Source: Jiangella anatolica
GTDB lineage: Bacteria; Actinomycetota; Actinomycetes; Jiangellales; Jiangellaceae
Direction: 5' to 3'
DNA: 64,000 nt
NCBI RefSeq assembly: GCF_003236295.1
Contig: NZ_POTW01000018.1
Coordinates: forward strand, 1 to 64,000
Position numbers and translations under genes: made by a program. Shown here in pieces: positions 53,650-61,563 of this stretch (positions are counted from its first letter, which is position 1; every line of letters begins with the position of its first letter). The notes beneath the pieces were generated by a model, which saw only the letters and a program-made list of their open reading frames with translations, was not told the origin of the DNA and did not search any database.

Positions 53650-54234
53650 TCAACCACGAGCCGGCCGGTACATCTGGAGCGTGATGCCCTTCGGGAAGGC
53701 GCGCGACTCGACCAGGTCCAGCGCGAGCCGCGGGCCGTCGGCCGGGAGCAGCCGCGTGCCCCGGCCGACGATCACCGGGACGACGAGCAGGTTCAGCTCG
53801 TCGACGAGGTCGTTCGCGAGCAGCCATCGTGTCAGGGCGCCACTGCCGTGCACCTGCAGCTCCCCGCCCGGCGCGGCCGCCAGCTCACGGACGGCGGCCG
53901 CTCCGGACACGACGGTCGCGGGCGCCCATCCCGGGTCGGTGAGCGTGGAGGACGCGACGTACTTGCGCCGCGTGTTCAGCGCCCGTCCGATGCGGCTGTC
54001 CGCCATCTGCTCGATCGCGCCCCAGGTGCCGGCGAAGAACTCGTAGGTCCGCCGGCCGAACAGGAACGCGTCGGCGCGCTCGTACACCTCGTCGACGTAG
54101 CCGTGCGCCTCGTCGTCGAACAGCGGCAAAGCCCAGCCGCCGCGCTCGAACCCGGGGTCGAGGTCGGGATGTGTGCCGCCGTTGGCCTGCATCACGCCGT
54201 CGACGCTGACCTGGATCGTAGCCGTGAGCTTCAT
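53650..54234 (-). CDS. Dihydrofolate reductase family protein, paralogue 4
   Basis: A 194-residue protein, MKLTATIQVSVDGVMQANGG, with FLFGRRTYEFFAGTW, GGELQVHGSGALTRWLLAND and SRAFPKGITLQMYRPARG. It is nearly collinear with paralogue 1. It starts 2 bases after the paralogue 5 stop, so the two are one transcript. Confidence 0.88.
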   Translation of the reverse strand: MKLTATIQVSVDGVMQANGGTHPDLDPGFERGGWALPLFDDEAHGYVDEVYERADAFLFGRRTYEFFAGTWGAIEQMADSRIGRALNTRRKYVASSTLTDPGWAPATVVSGAAAVRELAAAPGGELQVHGSGALTRWLLANDLVDELNLLVVPVIVGRGTRLLPADGPRLALDLVESRAFPKGITLQMYRPARG

Positions 54235-54236
54235 GA

Positions 54237-54842
54237 TCAGCTCCCCGCGTACTGCGGCCGGCCGGCCGGTCGGTAGACGTGCGCGGTGATGCCGTTGGAG
54301 AAGGCGCGCGACTCGGCCAGCTCCAGCGCCGCGTCCGGGCCGGACTCCGGGAACAGCCGCTGCCCCTGGCCGACGACCACGGGGTAGGTCAGCAGCGTGA
54401 TCTCGTCGACCAGCCGGTGCTCGAGCAGCCAGCGGGCCAGTTCGCCGCTGCCGTGCACCTCCAGCTCGCCGCCGGGCCGGGCCTTCAGCTCCCGGATCGA
54501 CGCGACGTCGCCGGGCACCACAGTGGTGTTCGCCCAGGCGGGGTCGGTGAGCGTGGCCGACGTGACGTACTTGGGCCGGGTGTTCAGCGCCGTCCAGATC
54601 GGGCTGTCGCCCGGGTCGGCCCACGTCCCCCAGGAGCCGGCGAAGATCTCGTACGTCCGCCGGCCGAGCAGGAAGGCGTCGGCGCGAGCGAAGATCTGCT
54701 CCAGGTACCCCTTGCCCTCGCCGCCGAACAGCGGCAGCGCCCAGCCGCCGCGCTCGAAGCCGCCCCGGCGGTCCTCGTCGGCCCCGCCGAGCCCCTGCAT
54801 CACGCCGTCGACGGACACGTGCGTGGTGATGGTCAGCCTCAT
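54237..54842 (-). CDS. Dihydrofolate reductase family protein, paralogue 5
   Basis: A 201-residue protein, MRLTITTHVSVDGVMQGLGGADED, with FLLGRRTYEIFAGSWGTW, GGELEVHGSGELARWLLEH and a YRPAGRPQYAGS end that matches the end of paralogue 1 (YRPAGRPQYAS). First gene of the leftward paralogue series; the ATG is preceded by AGAGGGAA. Confidence 0.88.
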   Translation of the reverse strand: MRLTITTHVSVDGVMQGLGGADEDRRGGFERGGWALPLFGGEGKGYLEQIFARADAFLLGRRTYEIFAGSWGTWADPGDSPIWTALNTRPKYVTSATLTDPAWANTTVVPGDVASIRELKARPGGELEVHGSGELARWLLEHRLVDEITLLTYPVVVGQGQRLFPESGPDAALELAESRAFSNGITAHVYRPAGRPQYAGS

Positions 54843-54921
54843 GATGTGGTTCCCTCTCGTCGTGGCGCCCCTCGCGGGCGTCCCTCACCCCTGCCACGAA
54901 CGCGGGGACCTCATTTCGACA

Positions 54922-55656
54922 TCACGACCGCCGGCGGAGCCAACTTTTCTTCGGCGGCGCGGTGAGCCGCAGGTTCTGCTTCGCCTCGGAGGCGACTACC
55001 GGATGCCGCGAGTCGGCCACCCGCTGCCAGACCCGGCGGGCGCTGTCGGTGTCGCCGCCCTCGTGCAGCAGCTTGCCCAGGTGCACGCCGGCGAGCGGGC
55101 CGTACTCGGGATGGCCGGAGTCGACGGCGGACTTCCACGCCGTGTAGGCGCCCTGCCGGTCGCGAGCGGTGTAGAGCAGCTCCAGCCCGAGGTCGTGCGC
55201 GGCCTTCGGCGCGTACAGCACGTGCCTGGAGTCGATGACCTGCTGGAACGCCGCTCGCGCGCCGTCGACGTCCGAGCGAGACAGCAGCAGCTCGGCCAGC
55301 AGCAGGCCGGCCTCGGGCGCGCGGTCCGGATGCCCCGACGTCGCCGCCGCCCGCCACGCGGCCTCCGCGCCGTCGTCGTCGCCGAGGTGTTGCAGGACGC
55401 GGCCGAGCACCGTCAGCGCCCGCCCGTTGTCCGGCGGCGACGCGGCCGCGACGCCCTCGTCGATCAGCGCCCGCCCGCCGTCGGCGTCGCCCGACGACAT
55501 CACCAGGACGCCGAGCAGCGCCTTCGACTCCGACACGGCCGCCGGCACGCCCGACGCGATCGCCTGCGCGAACAGCGCCCGGGCCTCGTCCTCGCGGCCG
55601 GCCTCGGCCAGCCCGTCGGCCCGGTCGACCAGCGTCATCGGATCCAGATCGCTCAC
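54922..55656 (-). CDS. Tetratricopeptide/Sel1-like repeat protein
   Basis: A ~244-residue helical repeat protein: a series of ~35-residue units such as ADGLAEAGREDEARALFAQAI, GRVLQHLGDDDGAEAAWRAAA and LAELLLSRSDVDGARAAFQQVI, with a basic C-terminus (KKSWLRRRS). TPR proteins are scaffolds; no partner is evident. I use the GTG (VSDLDPMTLVDRA); the ATG six codons later is an alternative. Divergent from the split cyclase gene. Confidence 0.82.
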   Translation of the reverse strand: MSDLDPMTLVDRADGLAEAGREDEARALFAQAIASGVPAAVSESKALLGVLVMSSGDADGGRALIDEGVAAASPPDNGRALTVLGRVLQHLGDDDGAEAAWRAAATSGHPDRAPEAGLLLAELLLSRSDVDGARAAFQQVIDSRHVLYAPKAAHDLGLELLYTARDRQGAYTAWKSAVDSGHPEYGPLAGVHLGKLLHEGGDTDSARRVWQRVADSRHPVVASEAKQNLRLTAPPKKSWLRRRS

Positions 55657-55783
55657 CTCGCCGACCCAACCCGACGAAGGCGAACGGCAGACGAACGAGC
55701 GGCGACGATCACCCTCTGGACGGAGTGCGCCCGGCCCGGCCAGGATGATCGCGACCCGGTGCCACGCTTGCGAAGGAGCCGAC

Positions 55784-55978
55784 ATGACCGTTCTCGCCGA
55801 CCTGCTCGCCGCCGTCGCCGGTGGGCGGATCGAGGTGCTCGACCTGACCGCGCCGCTGAGCGAGCGGACGCCGATCCTCAAGCTGCCCGAGCCGTTCGGC
55901 CAGACGGTCCCGTTCCAGCTGCACGAGATCAGCCGCTACGACGACCGAGGCCCGGCCTGGTACTGGAACAACAGGTAG
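55784..55978 (+). pseudogene. 5' fragment of a cyclase/kynurenine-formamidase-like gene, split by prophage integration
   Basis: The first ~63 codons of a cyclase family protein are intact: MTVLADLLAAVAGGRIEVLDLTAPLSERTPILKLPEPF to YDDRGPAWYWNN. Then comes AGG-TAG, and composition changes to phage-like. In this family the sequence continues with a GEHTGTHFDAP metal-binding motif, absent here. The ATG has AAGGAG upstream. The break is best explained as prophage integration at this point; the missing part should lie at the right end of the prophage, outside the window. The fragment lacks the active site. Confidence 0.8.
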
Positions 55979-55985
55979 CCGGGAG
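55955..55985. other. Probable attL region of the prophage
   Basis: The cyclase-like reading frame loses homology after the codons for WYWNN and meets a phage-side stop. The crossover core should lie in or just before this sequence (around GGTACTGGAACAACAGG). The exact core cannot be set without attR, which is off the right edge. No tRNA gene is here, so integration is intragenic. Confidence 0.6.
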
Positions 55986-55994
55986 CCTCGCCAC

Positions 55995-56034
55995 AGTTTG
56001 CAATGCTCATCACCAGTGTGTACGTTTGCAAACT
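55995..56034 (+). promoter_or_regulatory. Integrase-operon promoter with operator-like repeats
   Basis: TTGCAA (55998-56003), 17 bases and TACGTT (56021-56026) form a promoter leading to the zinc-finger/integrase genes. GTTTGCAA occurs twice (55996, 56024). The second lies in a perfect 10-bp palindrome, GTTTGCAAAC, over the -10 box, and AGTTTGCA pairs with TGCAAACT across 24 bases. They may be repressor/excisionase sites or integrase arm-type sites. Confidence 0.5.
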
Positions 56035-56057
56035 ATGGCCACGAGAGGAGCCCGCCA

Positions 56058-56417
56058 ATGCCCGTGTTCAGTTCCCGAGGAGTCACCTGGAGCGGCTACA
56101 AGACCGAGCTGTGCTCGGTCCTCGGCTGCTTGAAACTGTTCTCCAACACCCGAGCCGGCGACGCCCACCGCGTGGGCGAGCACGGCGTCACGGAGGGTCC
56201 GGATCGCAGGCGCTGCCTCACAACCGAGGAGATGCTGGCGAAGTCCATCGAGAAGGGGTCTCGCAAGGGCGAGCCCTTCTATCGCACTCGAATCAACCCC
56301 TGGGGCCACGAAGTCTGGTCCATCAATGTCCCCGATGCCCGCTGGGACGTGCAGCGTCAGTTCGTGGAGGCGTCCCTGGGCACCCCCCTGGGCACGGAGA
56401 CCGGGGAGGCTGCGTGA
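56058..56417 (+). CDS. Phage zinc-finger-like protein (FDXHR-type)
   Basis: A 119-residue protein, MPVFSSRGVTWSGYKTELC. Cys and His residues are arranged as in actinophage FDXHR-type putative zinc-binding proteins: WSGYKTELCSVLGCLKLF, GDAHR and RRRCLT. AGAGGAG precedes the ATG. Its stop overlaps the integrase GTG start. It may assist integration/excision or be an early regulator; the function is not established for the family. Confidence 0.7.
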   Translation: MPVFSSRGVTWSGYKTELCSVLGCLKLFSNTRAGDAHRVGEHGVTEGPDRRRCLTTEEMLAKSIEKGSRKGEPFYRTRINPWGHEVWSINVPDARWDVQRQFVEASLGTPLGTETGEAA

Positions 56418-57436
56418 CCACGAACTCGACCCGTTTGGACGAAGCCATCGAACAGTGGCTCGCAAGCCGCAAGGCGCAGGGCATCCGGTCGGGCCTCGCC
56501 AACGACCGGTCCACGCTCCTCAACTTCCTCACGGTCGTCGGGAACATCTACCCGAAGTCGATCACTCCACGCCACATCGACATGTGGCTCGAAGCCAACG
56601 CCGAGAAGTGGCAGGCGAGTAGTCGCAAGGTCAACATCCATCGCCTGAGCGCGTTCCAGGAATGGTGCCGAGACCGCAACCTGATGCCCAGGAACGTGGA
56701 CGTCCTGAAGGGACGTCGCAAGGTCAAGGTCCCCAGGAAGCGCCGGCCCAGGGTTCCCAAGGAGGAGTTCGCCGAGATCCTCGACCGAGCCAGGGTGCCA
56801 AGGGATCGCATCATGCTGGCCCTGGGGTTGTTCCTCATGGTCCGGGCCAACGAGATGGTGCGCATCCAGTGGGGCCACGTCGGCGATCACCACATCCTTG
56901 TCGACCGGTCGAAGACCGGCGACTACACCGACGAGCTACCCATCGGCCCGGACCTCGCTGAGGAGCTGGCAAGGTGGCGACGCGAAGTCTGCGTGCGCAT
57001 GGGCGTCACAGCGCCAGGCCCCCGTTGGTACATCGTGTGCCAGATGCTGGCCCCAACGGAGCGCAACGACGAGGGCCAGTGGACGCGCAACACGAACTGG
57101 ACCCTGCGCCCGGACGAGCCGCTGCGTCGGCCGCTGGTCAGGGTCAAGAACCTTCTGCGCATGGTTGGCATCGAGGAGCCAGGGACTGGCATGCACACGC
57201 TCCGCCGTAGCGGAGCGCGAGCCCTCCTGGAGCAACTCCTGGCCGAGGGCATGGGTGACGGTGCCGTGCTCGTGGTGCAGAACATGCTGGGCCACGAGGG
57301 GCCGGACATGACGTTGAAGTATGTCGGCTGGGAGACGGGCCGGGCCATGCGGGACAAGGTGGTGCTCGGTCGGCGTATCATTCCTGTTGACAGTGGGGGC
57401 GACGTCATCGAGCTGAGGCAGCGTGGCAGTGGTTGA
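56414..57436 (+). CDS. int: Phage tyrosine integrase
   Basis: A 340-residue tyrosine recombinase: SAM-like core-binding domain (~8-95), a basic linker (KVKVPRKRRPRVP) and a catalytic domain with Arg144 (MVRANEM), Lys167 (SKTGD), His261-Arg264 (HTLRR), His294 (LGHEG) and Tyr303 (KYVGW). All catalytic residues are present. The N-terminal arm-binding domain is short or absent. GTG start, overlapping the upstream gene as GTGA. It is adjacent to attL, as expected. Confidence 0.93.
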   Translation: MTTNSTRLDEAIEQWLASRKAQGIRSGLANDRSTLLNFLTVVGNIYPKSITPRHIDMWLEANAEKWQASSRKVNIHRLSAFQEWCRDRNLMPRNVDVLKGRRKVKVPRKRRPRVPKEEFAEILDRARVPRDRIMLALGLFLMVRANEMVRIQWGHVGDHHILVDRSKTGDYTDELPIGPDLAEELARWRREVCVRMGVTAPGPRWYIVCQMLAPTERNDEGQWTRNTNWTLRPDEPLRRPLVRVKNLLRMVGIEEPGTGMHTLRRSGARALLEQLLAEGMGDGAVLVVQNMLGHEGPDMTLKYVGWETGRAMRDKVVLGRRIIPVDSGGDVIELRQRGSG

Positions 57437-57629
57437 GCGCAAGGTGTTGTACTGCGATCTCTGTAGCGAGATGCCGGCGGTCCGAGTGGTCATCACGATC
57501 GGGGACGACAAGGGCGCCAAGGACCTCTGCGAGAAGTGCCGGGAGCCAGCTCAGACCCTGCTGGACCGCTTCCAGAGCAAGAGCAGCGCTGGTACCGTCA
57601 GCTTCGCAGACGTCAAGCACGAGCTTTGA
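57423..57629 (+). CDS. Small phage zinc-ribbon-like protein
   Basis: A 68-residue protein, VAVVERKVLYCDLCSEMPAV, with two CxxC knuckles (CDLC and CEKC) around a short beta segment. It overlaps the integrase end by 14 bases, so it is coupled to it. Similar small CxxC proteins are common in actinophage early regions; function unknown. Confidence 0.7.
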   Translation: MAVVERKVLYCDLCSEMPAVRVVITIGDDKGAKDLCEKCREPAQTLLDRFQSKSSAGTVSFADVKHEL

Positions 57630-57650
57630 CCTGTACCGCCGGGGGGCGAG

Positions 57651-57815
57651 ATGGAGAAGTTCATCAGGTTCGCAGGAGCTGGGGTCTGCGTGATCGTGGC
57701 TCTGGCACTCTGGGCCACGGACGCCGACACACAGACGAGGTTCGTCACCGCTGGCCTGACGGTGGGGATCCTGGGCTTGATCGCCTACGTCACCAGGCCA
57801 CGCCAACGGGTCTAG
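57651..57815 (+). CDS. 54-residue two-helix membrane protein
   Basis: MEKFIRFAGAGVCVIVALAL, a short polar turn (TDADTQTR), then a second hydrophobic helix (FVTAGLTVGILGLIAYV) and a basic end (TRPRQRV). GGGGGCGAG precedes the ATG. It follows the zinc-ribbon gene by 21 bases and ends 9 bases before a terminator. The function may be holin-like or superinfection-related; not determinable. Confidence 0.65.
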   Translation: MEKFIRFAGAGVCVIVALALWATDADTQTRFVTAGLTVGILGLIAYVTRPRQRV

Positions 57816-57824
57816 AAATGCAAA

Positions 57825-57875
57825 GAGCGCCCCGCCCCCTCCAGGCCAGGAAGCCGAGGTGGGGGCGGGGCGCTC
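57825..57875. terminator. Strong bidirectional terminator hairpin
   Basis: Perfect 15-bp arms, GAGCGCCCCGCCCCC (57825-57839) and its complement (57861-57875), with a 21-base loop. On the minus strand it starts one base after the endonuclease VII-like stop and is followed by TTTGCATTT. On the plus strand it follows the small membrane gene. It separates two convergent phage transcripts. Confidence 0.85.
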
Positions 57876-57876
57876 G

Positions 57877-58236
57877 TCAGTCGAGATATCTGATTGCGGA
57901 GCGGAGCAAGGCAACACTGTCCTTGAAGCAGCCTAGGCCAACGTTGCAGGCGTTGCAGAGCACGCCGCGAAGCTCGTTCGTTGTGTGGCAGTGGTCGATC
58001 CGACCACGCTTCTCGTTTACCGGAGTCGAGCAAATGGCACAGACGCCGGCCTGAGTGATCATCTCTGCGCGCTCGTCTGCGGTGAGTCCGTGATGCCGGC
58101 TCCTCTTGTTCCCCTTGGACCCTCGTTGCTTCCGGACCGCGTTGGAGCACCTCCAGGACCCGTGCTTCTGCGTCAACCGCACGGGTCCGCAGCTTCGACA
58201 AACGCCTACTCGCCGTTCTGGATCTTTCTCCAGCAT
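57877..58236 (-). CDS. Recombination endonuclease VII-like HNH protein
   Basis: About 119 residues. Zinc cysteines CRSC and CAIC...CNAC flank the catalytic strand-helix RIDHCHTTNELRGVLCNACNVGLG, as in T4 endonuclease VII and its phage relatives. Endonuclease VII resolves branched DNA during packaging. I start at the ATG MLEKDPERRVGVC; a TTG seven codons upstream (LPPHVHRM) would be nearly leaderless with the predicted promoter. It stands alone between two terminator-like hairpins. Confidence 0.82.
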   Translation of the reverse strand: MLEKDPERRVGVCRSCGPVRLTQKHGSWRCSNAVRKQRGSKGNKRSRHHGLTADERAEMITQAGVCAICSTPVNEKRGRIDHCHTTNELRGVLCNACNVGLGCFKDSVALLRSAIRYLD

Positions 58237-58261
58237 GCGATGGACATGAGGGGGCAACGCG

Positions 58262-58289
58262 CTTAGATCCTTCGCTGGGGGCTTGTCAG
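58262..58289 (-). promoter_or_regulatory. Promoter of the endonuclease VII-like gene
   Basis: On the minus strand CTGACA (complement of 58284-58289), 16 bases and TCTAAG (complement of 58262-58267). Transcription would start near 58255, leaving an ~19-base leader without a recognisable ribosome site. Confidence 0.5.
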
Positions 58290-58356
58290 GGGCGGGGCTT
58301 CTCTGTATGGTGCTTGATCACGGCGGAGGCACATCAACACCGGGCCATACGCCGGG

Positions 58357-58404
58357 ACCCGGGCACGGGGAACCTGCATAGTGTTTCTTGGCCCGTGCCT
58401 GGGT
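58357..58404. terminator. Hairpin after the lysis cassette
   Basis: ACCCGGGCACGGG and CCCGTGCCTGGGT (12 of 13 pairs) flank 22 bases, about 42 bases after the holin stop on the minus strand. TTTCTTG follows on the plus side. It probably ends the leftward late transcript. The rest of 58290-58445 holds no gene I can see. Confidence 0.55.
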
Positions 58405-58445
58405 TTCTTGCTGTGGTAGATCATGCACATCCTGGGATGTGGACG

Positions 58446-58619
58446 TTACTCCACTTCACCAAGCTCGATGTTGGGGATGGCGGCGGTGGCCACGGCGGTG
58501 GCACCGACCGCAACCAGGGTGACCCACAGGGGCAGCTCAGCAGCAGCCACCAGGGCCGTGGCGGTCACGCCGACAAGCGACGCGATGGCCTTCAGGTAAC
58601 GCAGGGCAGTGACGAACAT
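58446..58619 (-). CDS. Putative holin
   Basis: A 57-residue protein, MFVTALRYLKAIASLVGVTA, with two transmembrane helices separated by a short turn (AAAELPLW) and an acidic C-terminus (NIELGEVE). Its ATG overlaps the amidase stop by one base (TGATG). Small two-helix proteins directly after an endolysin are typically holins that release it to the wall. Confidence 0.75.
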   Translation of the reverse strand: MFVTALRYLKAIASLVGVTATALVAAAELPLWVTLVAVGATAVATAAIPNIELGEVE

Positions 58620-59506
58620 CAGGCAGCCTCTCCAACGGTAAAGCGGACGTCCTTGAAGACGTCCTCGATGTCAGCTCGGGACAGGGTTCCGCCGGACGCT
58701 TGGACCTGGAGCAGTCGCTCCACCAGGACGGCGGTGTTGGCGGGGATGATTTGGCGGTTGGCGGCACTGTTCACGGCCGCGTTGTAGGCGTGGTCGGTGA
58801 CCTTGTCGAGCCTCGGCCCGAGGTTGTTGATCACTCGGTCGGAGATCACGCCACGGGAGTTGGTGACGTTGTCTCCGACATTGCCGACCTGCTCGCGGAC
58901 GCCAGCGATGGCCTCCAGGATGTCTTCGTACTGGGACACGGTGAACAGCTCTCCTGTGTCGGGAAGGGTTTCGCCGGCCAGCGCTCTGGCACGAGCAATG
59001 ACTGCGGGAACCTGCTTGATCTTGGCGGCGCCGGGGCACACCTTGCCGTAGGCGTTGGACCACTTCTCTCCGCCGTCGACCCGGTAGGGGTCGACGCCCA
59101 GGCGGTGATAGCCAACGCCCTTGGTGGTGGGCTTCGAGTCCGGCATCTGAACCAGCGGAATGCCGTGGGTCTGATTGGCCCACGCACAGATCTTTGCCAG
59201 CGACTCGACCTGAGCAGCAGTCCAGGGCTCCGAGTCGGCGTTCCTGACGCCGCCCTGAGTCTCTACGGAGATCAGGCTCTTGTTGCCGTAGAGGTTTGCC
59301 GGCGCCTGGTACTTGGTATCCACGTACTGCTCGACTGTGCCGTCCTTGCGGACGTAGAAGTGCGAACAGACAGCGGCACCAGAGAAGAAGCTGTACAGCG
59401 AGGAACCCTCACTGACTGCTACGTGAAGACAGACGCCGCGTCTGATAAGCAGCGGCGTCCTGAACTTGGTGATTTCCTTGCGAATGGCGCCTGGATACCA
59501 GGCCAT
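58619..59506 (-). CDS. Phage endolysin, N-acetylmuramoyl-L-alanine amidase (Amidase_2)
   Basis: A 295-residue protein. Residues ~1-175 are an Amidase_2/PGRP fold with zinc ligands His28 (CLHVAVSEG), His134 (GYHRLG) and Cys157 (KVCPGA), so it looks active. The C-terminal ~110 residues (QYEDILEAIAGVREQVGNVGDNV) are helical and probably bind the wall or oligomerise. No signal peptide, so release depends on the holin. It begins one base after, and overlaps, the XhlA-like stop. Confidence 0.9.
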   Translation of the reverse strand: MAWYPGAIRKEITKFRTPLLIRRGVCLHVAVSEGSSLYSFFSGAAVCSHFYVRKDGTVEQYVDTKYQAPANLYGNKSLISVETQGGVRNADSEPWTAAQVESLAKICAWANQTHGIPLVQMPDSKPTTKGVGYHRLGVDPYRVDGGEKWSNAYGKVCPGAAKIKQVPAVIARARALAGETLPDTGELFTVSQYEDILEAIAGVREQVGNVGDNVTNSRGVISDRVINNLGPRLDKVTDHAYNAAVNSAANRQIIPANTAVLVERLLQVQASGGTLSRADIEDVFKDVRFTVGEAA

Positions 59507-59694
59507 CAGATAACTCCTGCAACTCGGCCGACACTACCGCCTAGGGCGAGAACGCAGCCGGCGAAAAGCCAGGCAAACCTCTCAAGCCTTCGCAGCCTGC
59601 TCTCGTGGTCGCCCTTGCCTTCAAGCAACTGCTTGACGCCCTCTTCGATTCGGGCGAGGCGATCAATGGTGGTCTTCTCAAAGGACTCTGGCAT
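59506..59694 (-). CDS. XhlA-like membrane-associated phage protein
   Basis: A 62-residue protein with an N-terminal coiled coil (FEKTTIDRLARIEEGVKQLLEGKGDHESRLRRLERF) shown here only as residues 5-40, and one transmembrane helix (AWLFAGCVLALGGSVG). The layout matches hemolysin XhlA-type lysis accessory proteins. It lies between the tail gene and the endolysin and is translationally coupled to both. Confidence 0.75.
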   Translation of the reverse strand: MPESFEKTTIDRLARIEEGVKQLLEGKGDHESRLRRLERFAWLFAGCVLALGGSVGRVAGVI

Positions 59695-59697
59695 CGC

Positions 59698-61563
59698 CTA
59701 ATCCGCCGTTCGCAAAGTCACCTGGAGCACGCCACCGAAGTTCTTCTGGTTTCGGTCCGGCGGATCCTGGCCCACGAAGAGAACCTGTTCAATGGTCACG
59801 CTGCGGGCCTCTCCAGTGCGGAAGTCCTGATAGACGAACGGGACTCCGGTTCGCTCAAGCGCCTTGAGGTCAGAGAACCTGGCATAGGCAAAGCCGTCTC
59901 CACCAAGGCTTGTGCCACCACTCGCGACCGTTTCGCGGTCCTTACACATGAGCGGAAGGGAGATGAGTTCTTGCCTACGAGAGGGCGCCGGAAGCGCCCT
60001 CAGTTGGTAGCCATCAAGCTTTGGTCCCAGCGACAAAGTAGAACTGTCACGCTGGAATGTGAACCTCAGTGACAGTTTCTCCCACGGAGACTGAGCACCC
60101 GGAAGGTTCAGTGCCACTTCAGTGGAGCCATTGAAGTTCGCTACATCGGTGATTTCCGAATAGGCATCAATGGTCGTGGCGCCGGCAATTCCAATGGACC
60201 CATTGGTCACGTCACCAACAATCTTGGCGGCGGCGAAGTACTTGGGTTCCATTGTTCCGAAACGCACGAAGCCTGTAGTAAGATAGCCAGACTGGACGAG
60301 ATTGCCACTTTGAAGAGAGCAGCCAATGTCATTCACCGCAAGCGTCAGCTTGCTTCCGACAAAGCCAACGGCGGTGACGTTTCCACCACCGGGAACCTCG
60401 GCGTCGTTCGCCCAGGCGAACTGAAGCTCGTCAGGACTGGTGACAATGCCCAGCGCCACGCGGCGAGTGAGGCCGTTGGCCAGGCCCACGTAGGCGTACT
60501 CGCCACGAGCGGAAGCCGAGAAGCTGCCCTGGTCATCCCAGATGAGCGGACCGAGCTGGGCTCGGTCCCCGTCCGTGATCGCCACCCTGAAGCCCAGATT
60601 CGTACAGATGAGCAGGAAGTCCAGGTAGGACTGCATGGCGGTCACATACTCACCAGCGGGCATCCTGAGGGCCACGGCGGGCTGAGTGAACTCAGGGCCG
60701 GCGTCGGTGTCCTCGACCGTGGTGACATAGACGGTGCTGTAGGCACCCTGGCGCCCAGCCATCCAGGCGGCGGAGCCGGTCTCCACGATCGAGATCCAGT
60801 CCCAGGACGTGGAGGGATGCGTGTAGAACAGGTGCGTGCCGTCCACGACGGCACCACCGGCCAGGGTGAGCTGGTAGATCTTCGTGCCCTGCACGGCCCA
60901 GATGCGGTCCTTGGCCCAGTAGGGGGTCATCGCCCCTGTAGCACCCGTCCAGAGGCTCTGTGCGACCCCAGTTGAGGACAGGCGGCCTATCCCGGTGGAA
61001 TGCCCCACAAGCCAGTTGTGGCCGGGAACTCGGGCAATACCGCGAGGCGTGGTGCCAAACGGAGTGACCGCCGTGACCGAGCCGTTCTCACCGATGATGC
61101 GGAACGAGTTGCCGGTGCGGAACAGCCCGCCCGGTTCGCCGATGCCCACGAACTCAAGGTCTGCGCCACCAGCGAACACGGTGGCCTGCTCGTTGAGCAG
61201 ACGCACCTCCGGGAAGTCGAAGACGTTGACGCCGCGTGAGTCGTAGAACCTGGTCTCCGAGCCCTCGCCTTCGAGCGGCTCGTAGTAGGTGATCCCATCT
61301 CCACCGGAGAAGTCCGTCTGGGACCGCAGCCACCACTCATCCAGGCTCTGCTCACCGACAAGTCGACTGGCGTCGAACTGGTCCTTGCGCATCTGCGCAG
61401 AGGACCGCTCGTACGGGTGGTCGACGCTGGCGTAGAGGTTGAACGGAAGGTCACCGATGGCCACGTCGAAGGCGTCACGAGTGACCCGGTAGATGGCACT
61501 CTGCGGATTGGTTCGCCCACCCAGGGGGGTGGGCAACCCTTCGGTGATGTCCGGGGCGACCAT
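59698..61563 (-). CDS. Phage minor tail/structural protein, beta-propeller-like
   Basis: A 621-residue protein rich in beta strands and aromatic residues. Repeated blade-like segments occur (GIARVPGHNWLVGHSTG; DRIWAVQGTKIYQLTLAGG; YVGLANGLTRRVALG), without signal peptide or known enzyme motif. Position between the fibre-like protein and the lysis cassette indicates a tail-tip or baseplate role (inference). Its ATG overlaps the preceding stop by one base. Confidence 0.65.
   Translation of the reverse strand: MVAPDITEGLPTPLGGRTNPQSAIYRVTRDAFDVAIGDLPFNLYASVDHPYERSSAQMRKDQFDASRLVGEQSLDEWWLRSQTDFSGGDGITYYEPLEGEGSETRFYDSRGVNVFDFPEVRLLNEQATVFAGGADLEFVGIGEPGGLFRTGNSFRIIGENGSVTAVTPFGTTPRGIARVPGHNWLVGHSTGIGRLSSTGVAQSLWTGATGAMTPYWAKDRIWAVQGTKIYQLTLAGGAVVDGTHLFYTHPSTSWDWISIVETGSAAWMAGRQGAYSTVYVTTVEDTDAGPEFTQPAVALRMPAGEYVTAMQSYLDFLLICTNLGFRVAITDGDRAQLGPLIWDDQGSFSASARGEYAYVGLANGLTRRVALGIVTSPDELQFAWANDAEVPGGGNVTAVGFVGSKLTLAVNDIGCSLQSGNLVQSGYLTTGFVRFGTMEPKYFAAAKIVGDVTNGSIGIAGATTIDAYSEITDVANFNGSTEVALNLPGAQSPWEKLSLRFTFQRDSSTLSLGPKLDGYQLRALPAPSRRQELISLPLMCKDRETVASGGTSLGGDGFAYARFSDLKALERTGVPFVYQDFRTGEARSVTIEQVLFVGQDPPDRNQKNFGGVLQVTLRTAD

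Noticed and set aside
55955-56060. tRNA gene as prophage attachment site
   Set aside because: No cloverleaf or tRNA 3' end is visible; the junction lies inside a protein-coding gene.
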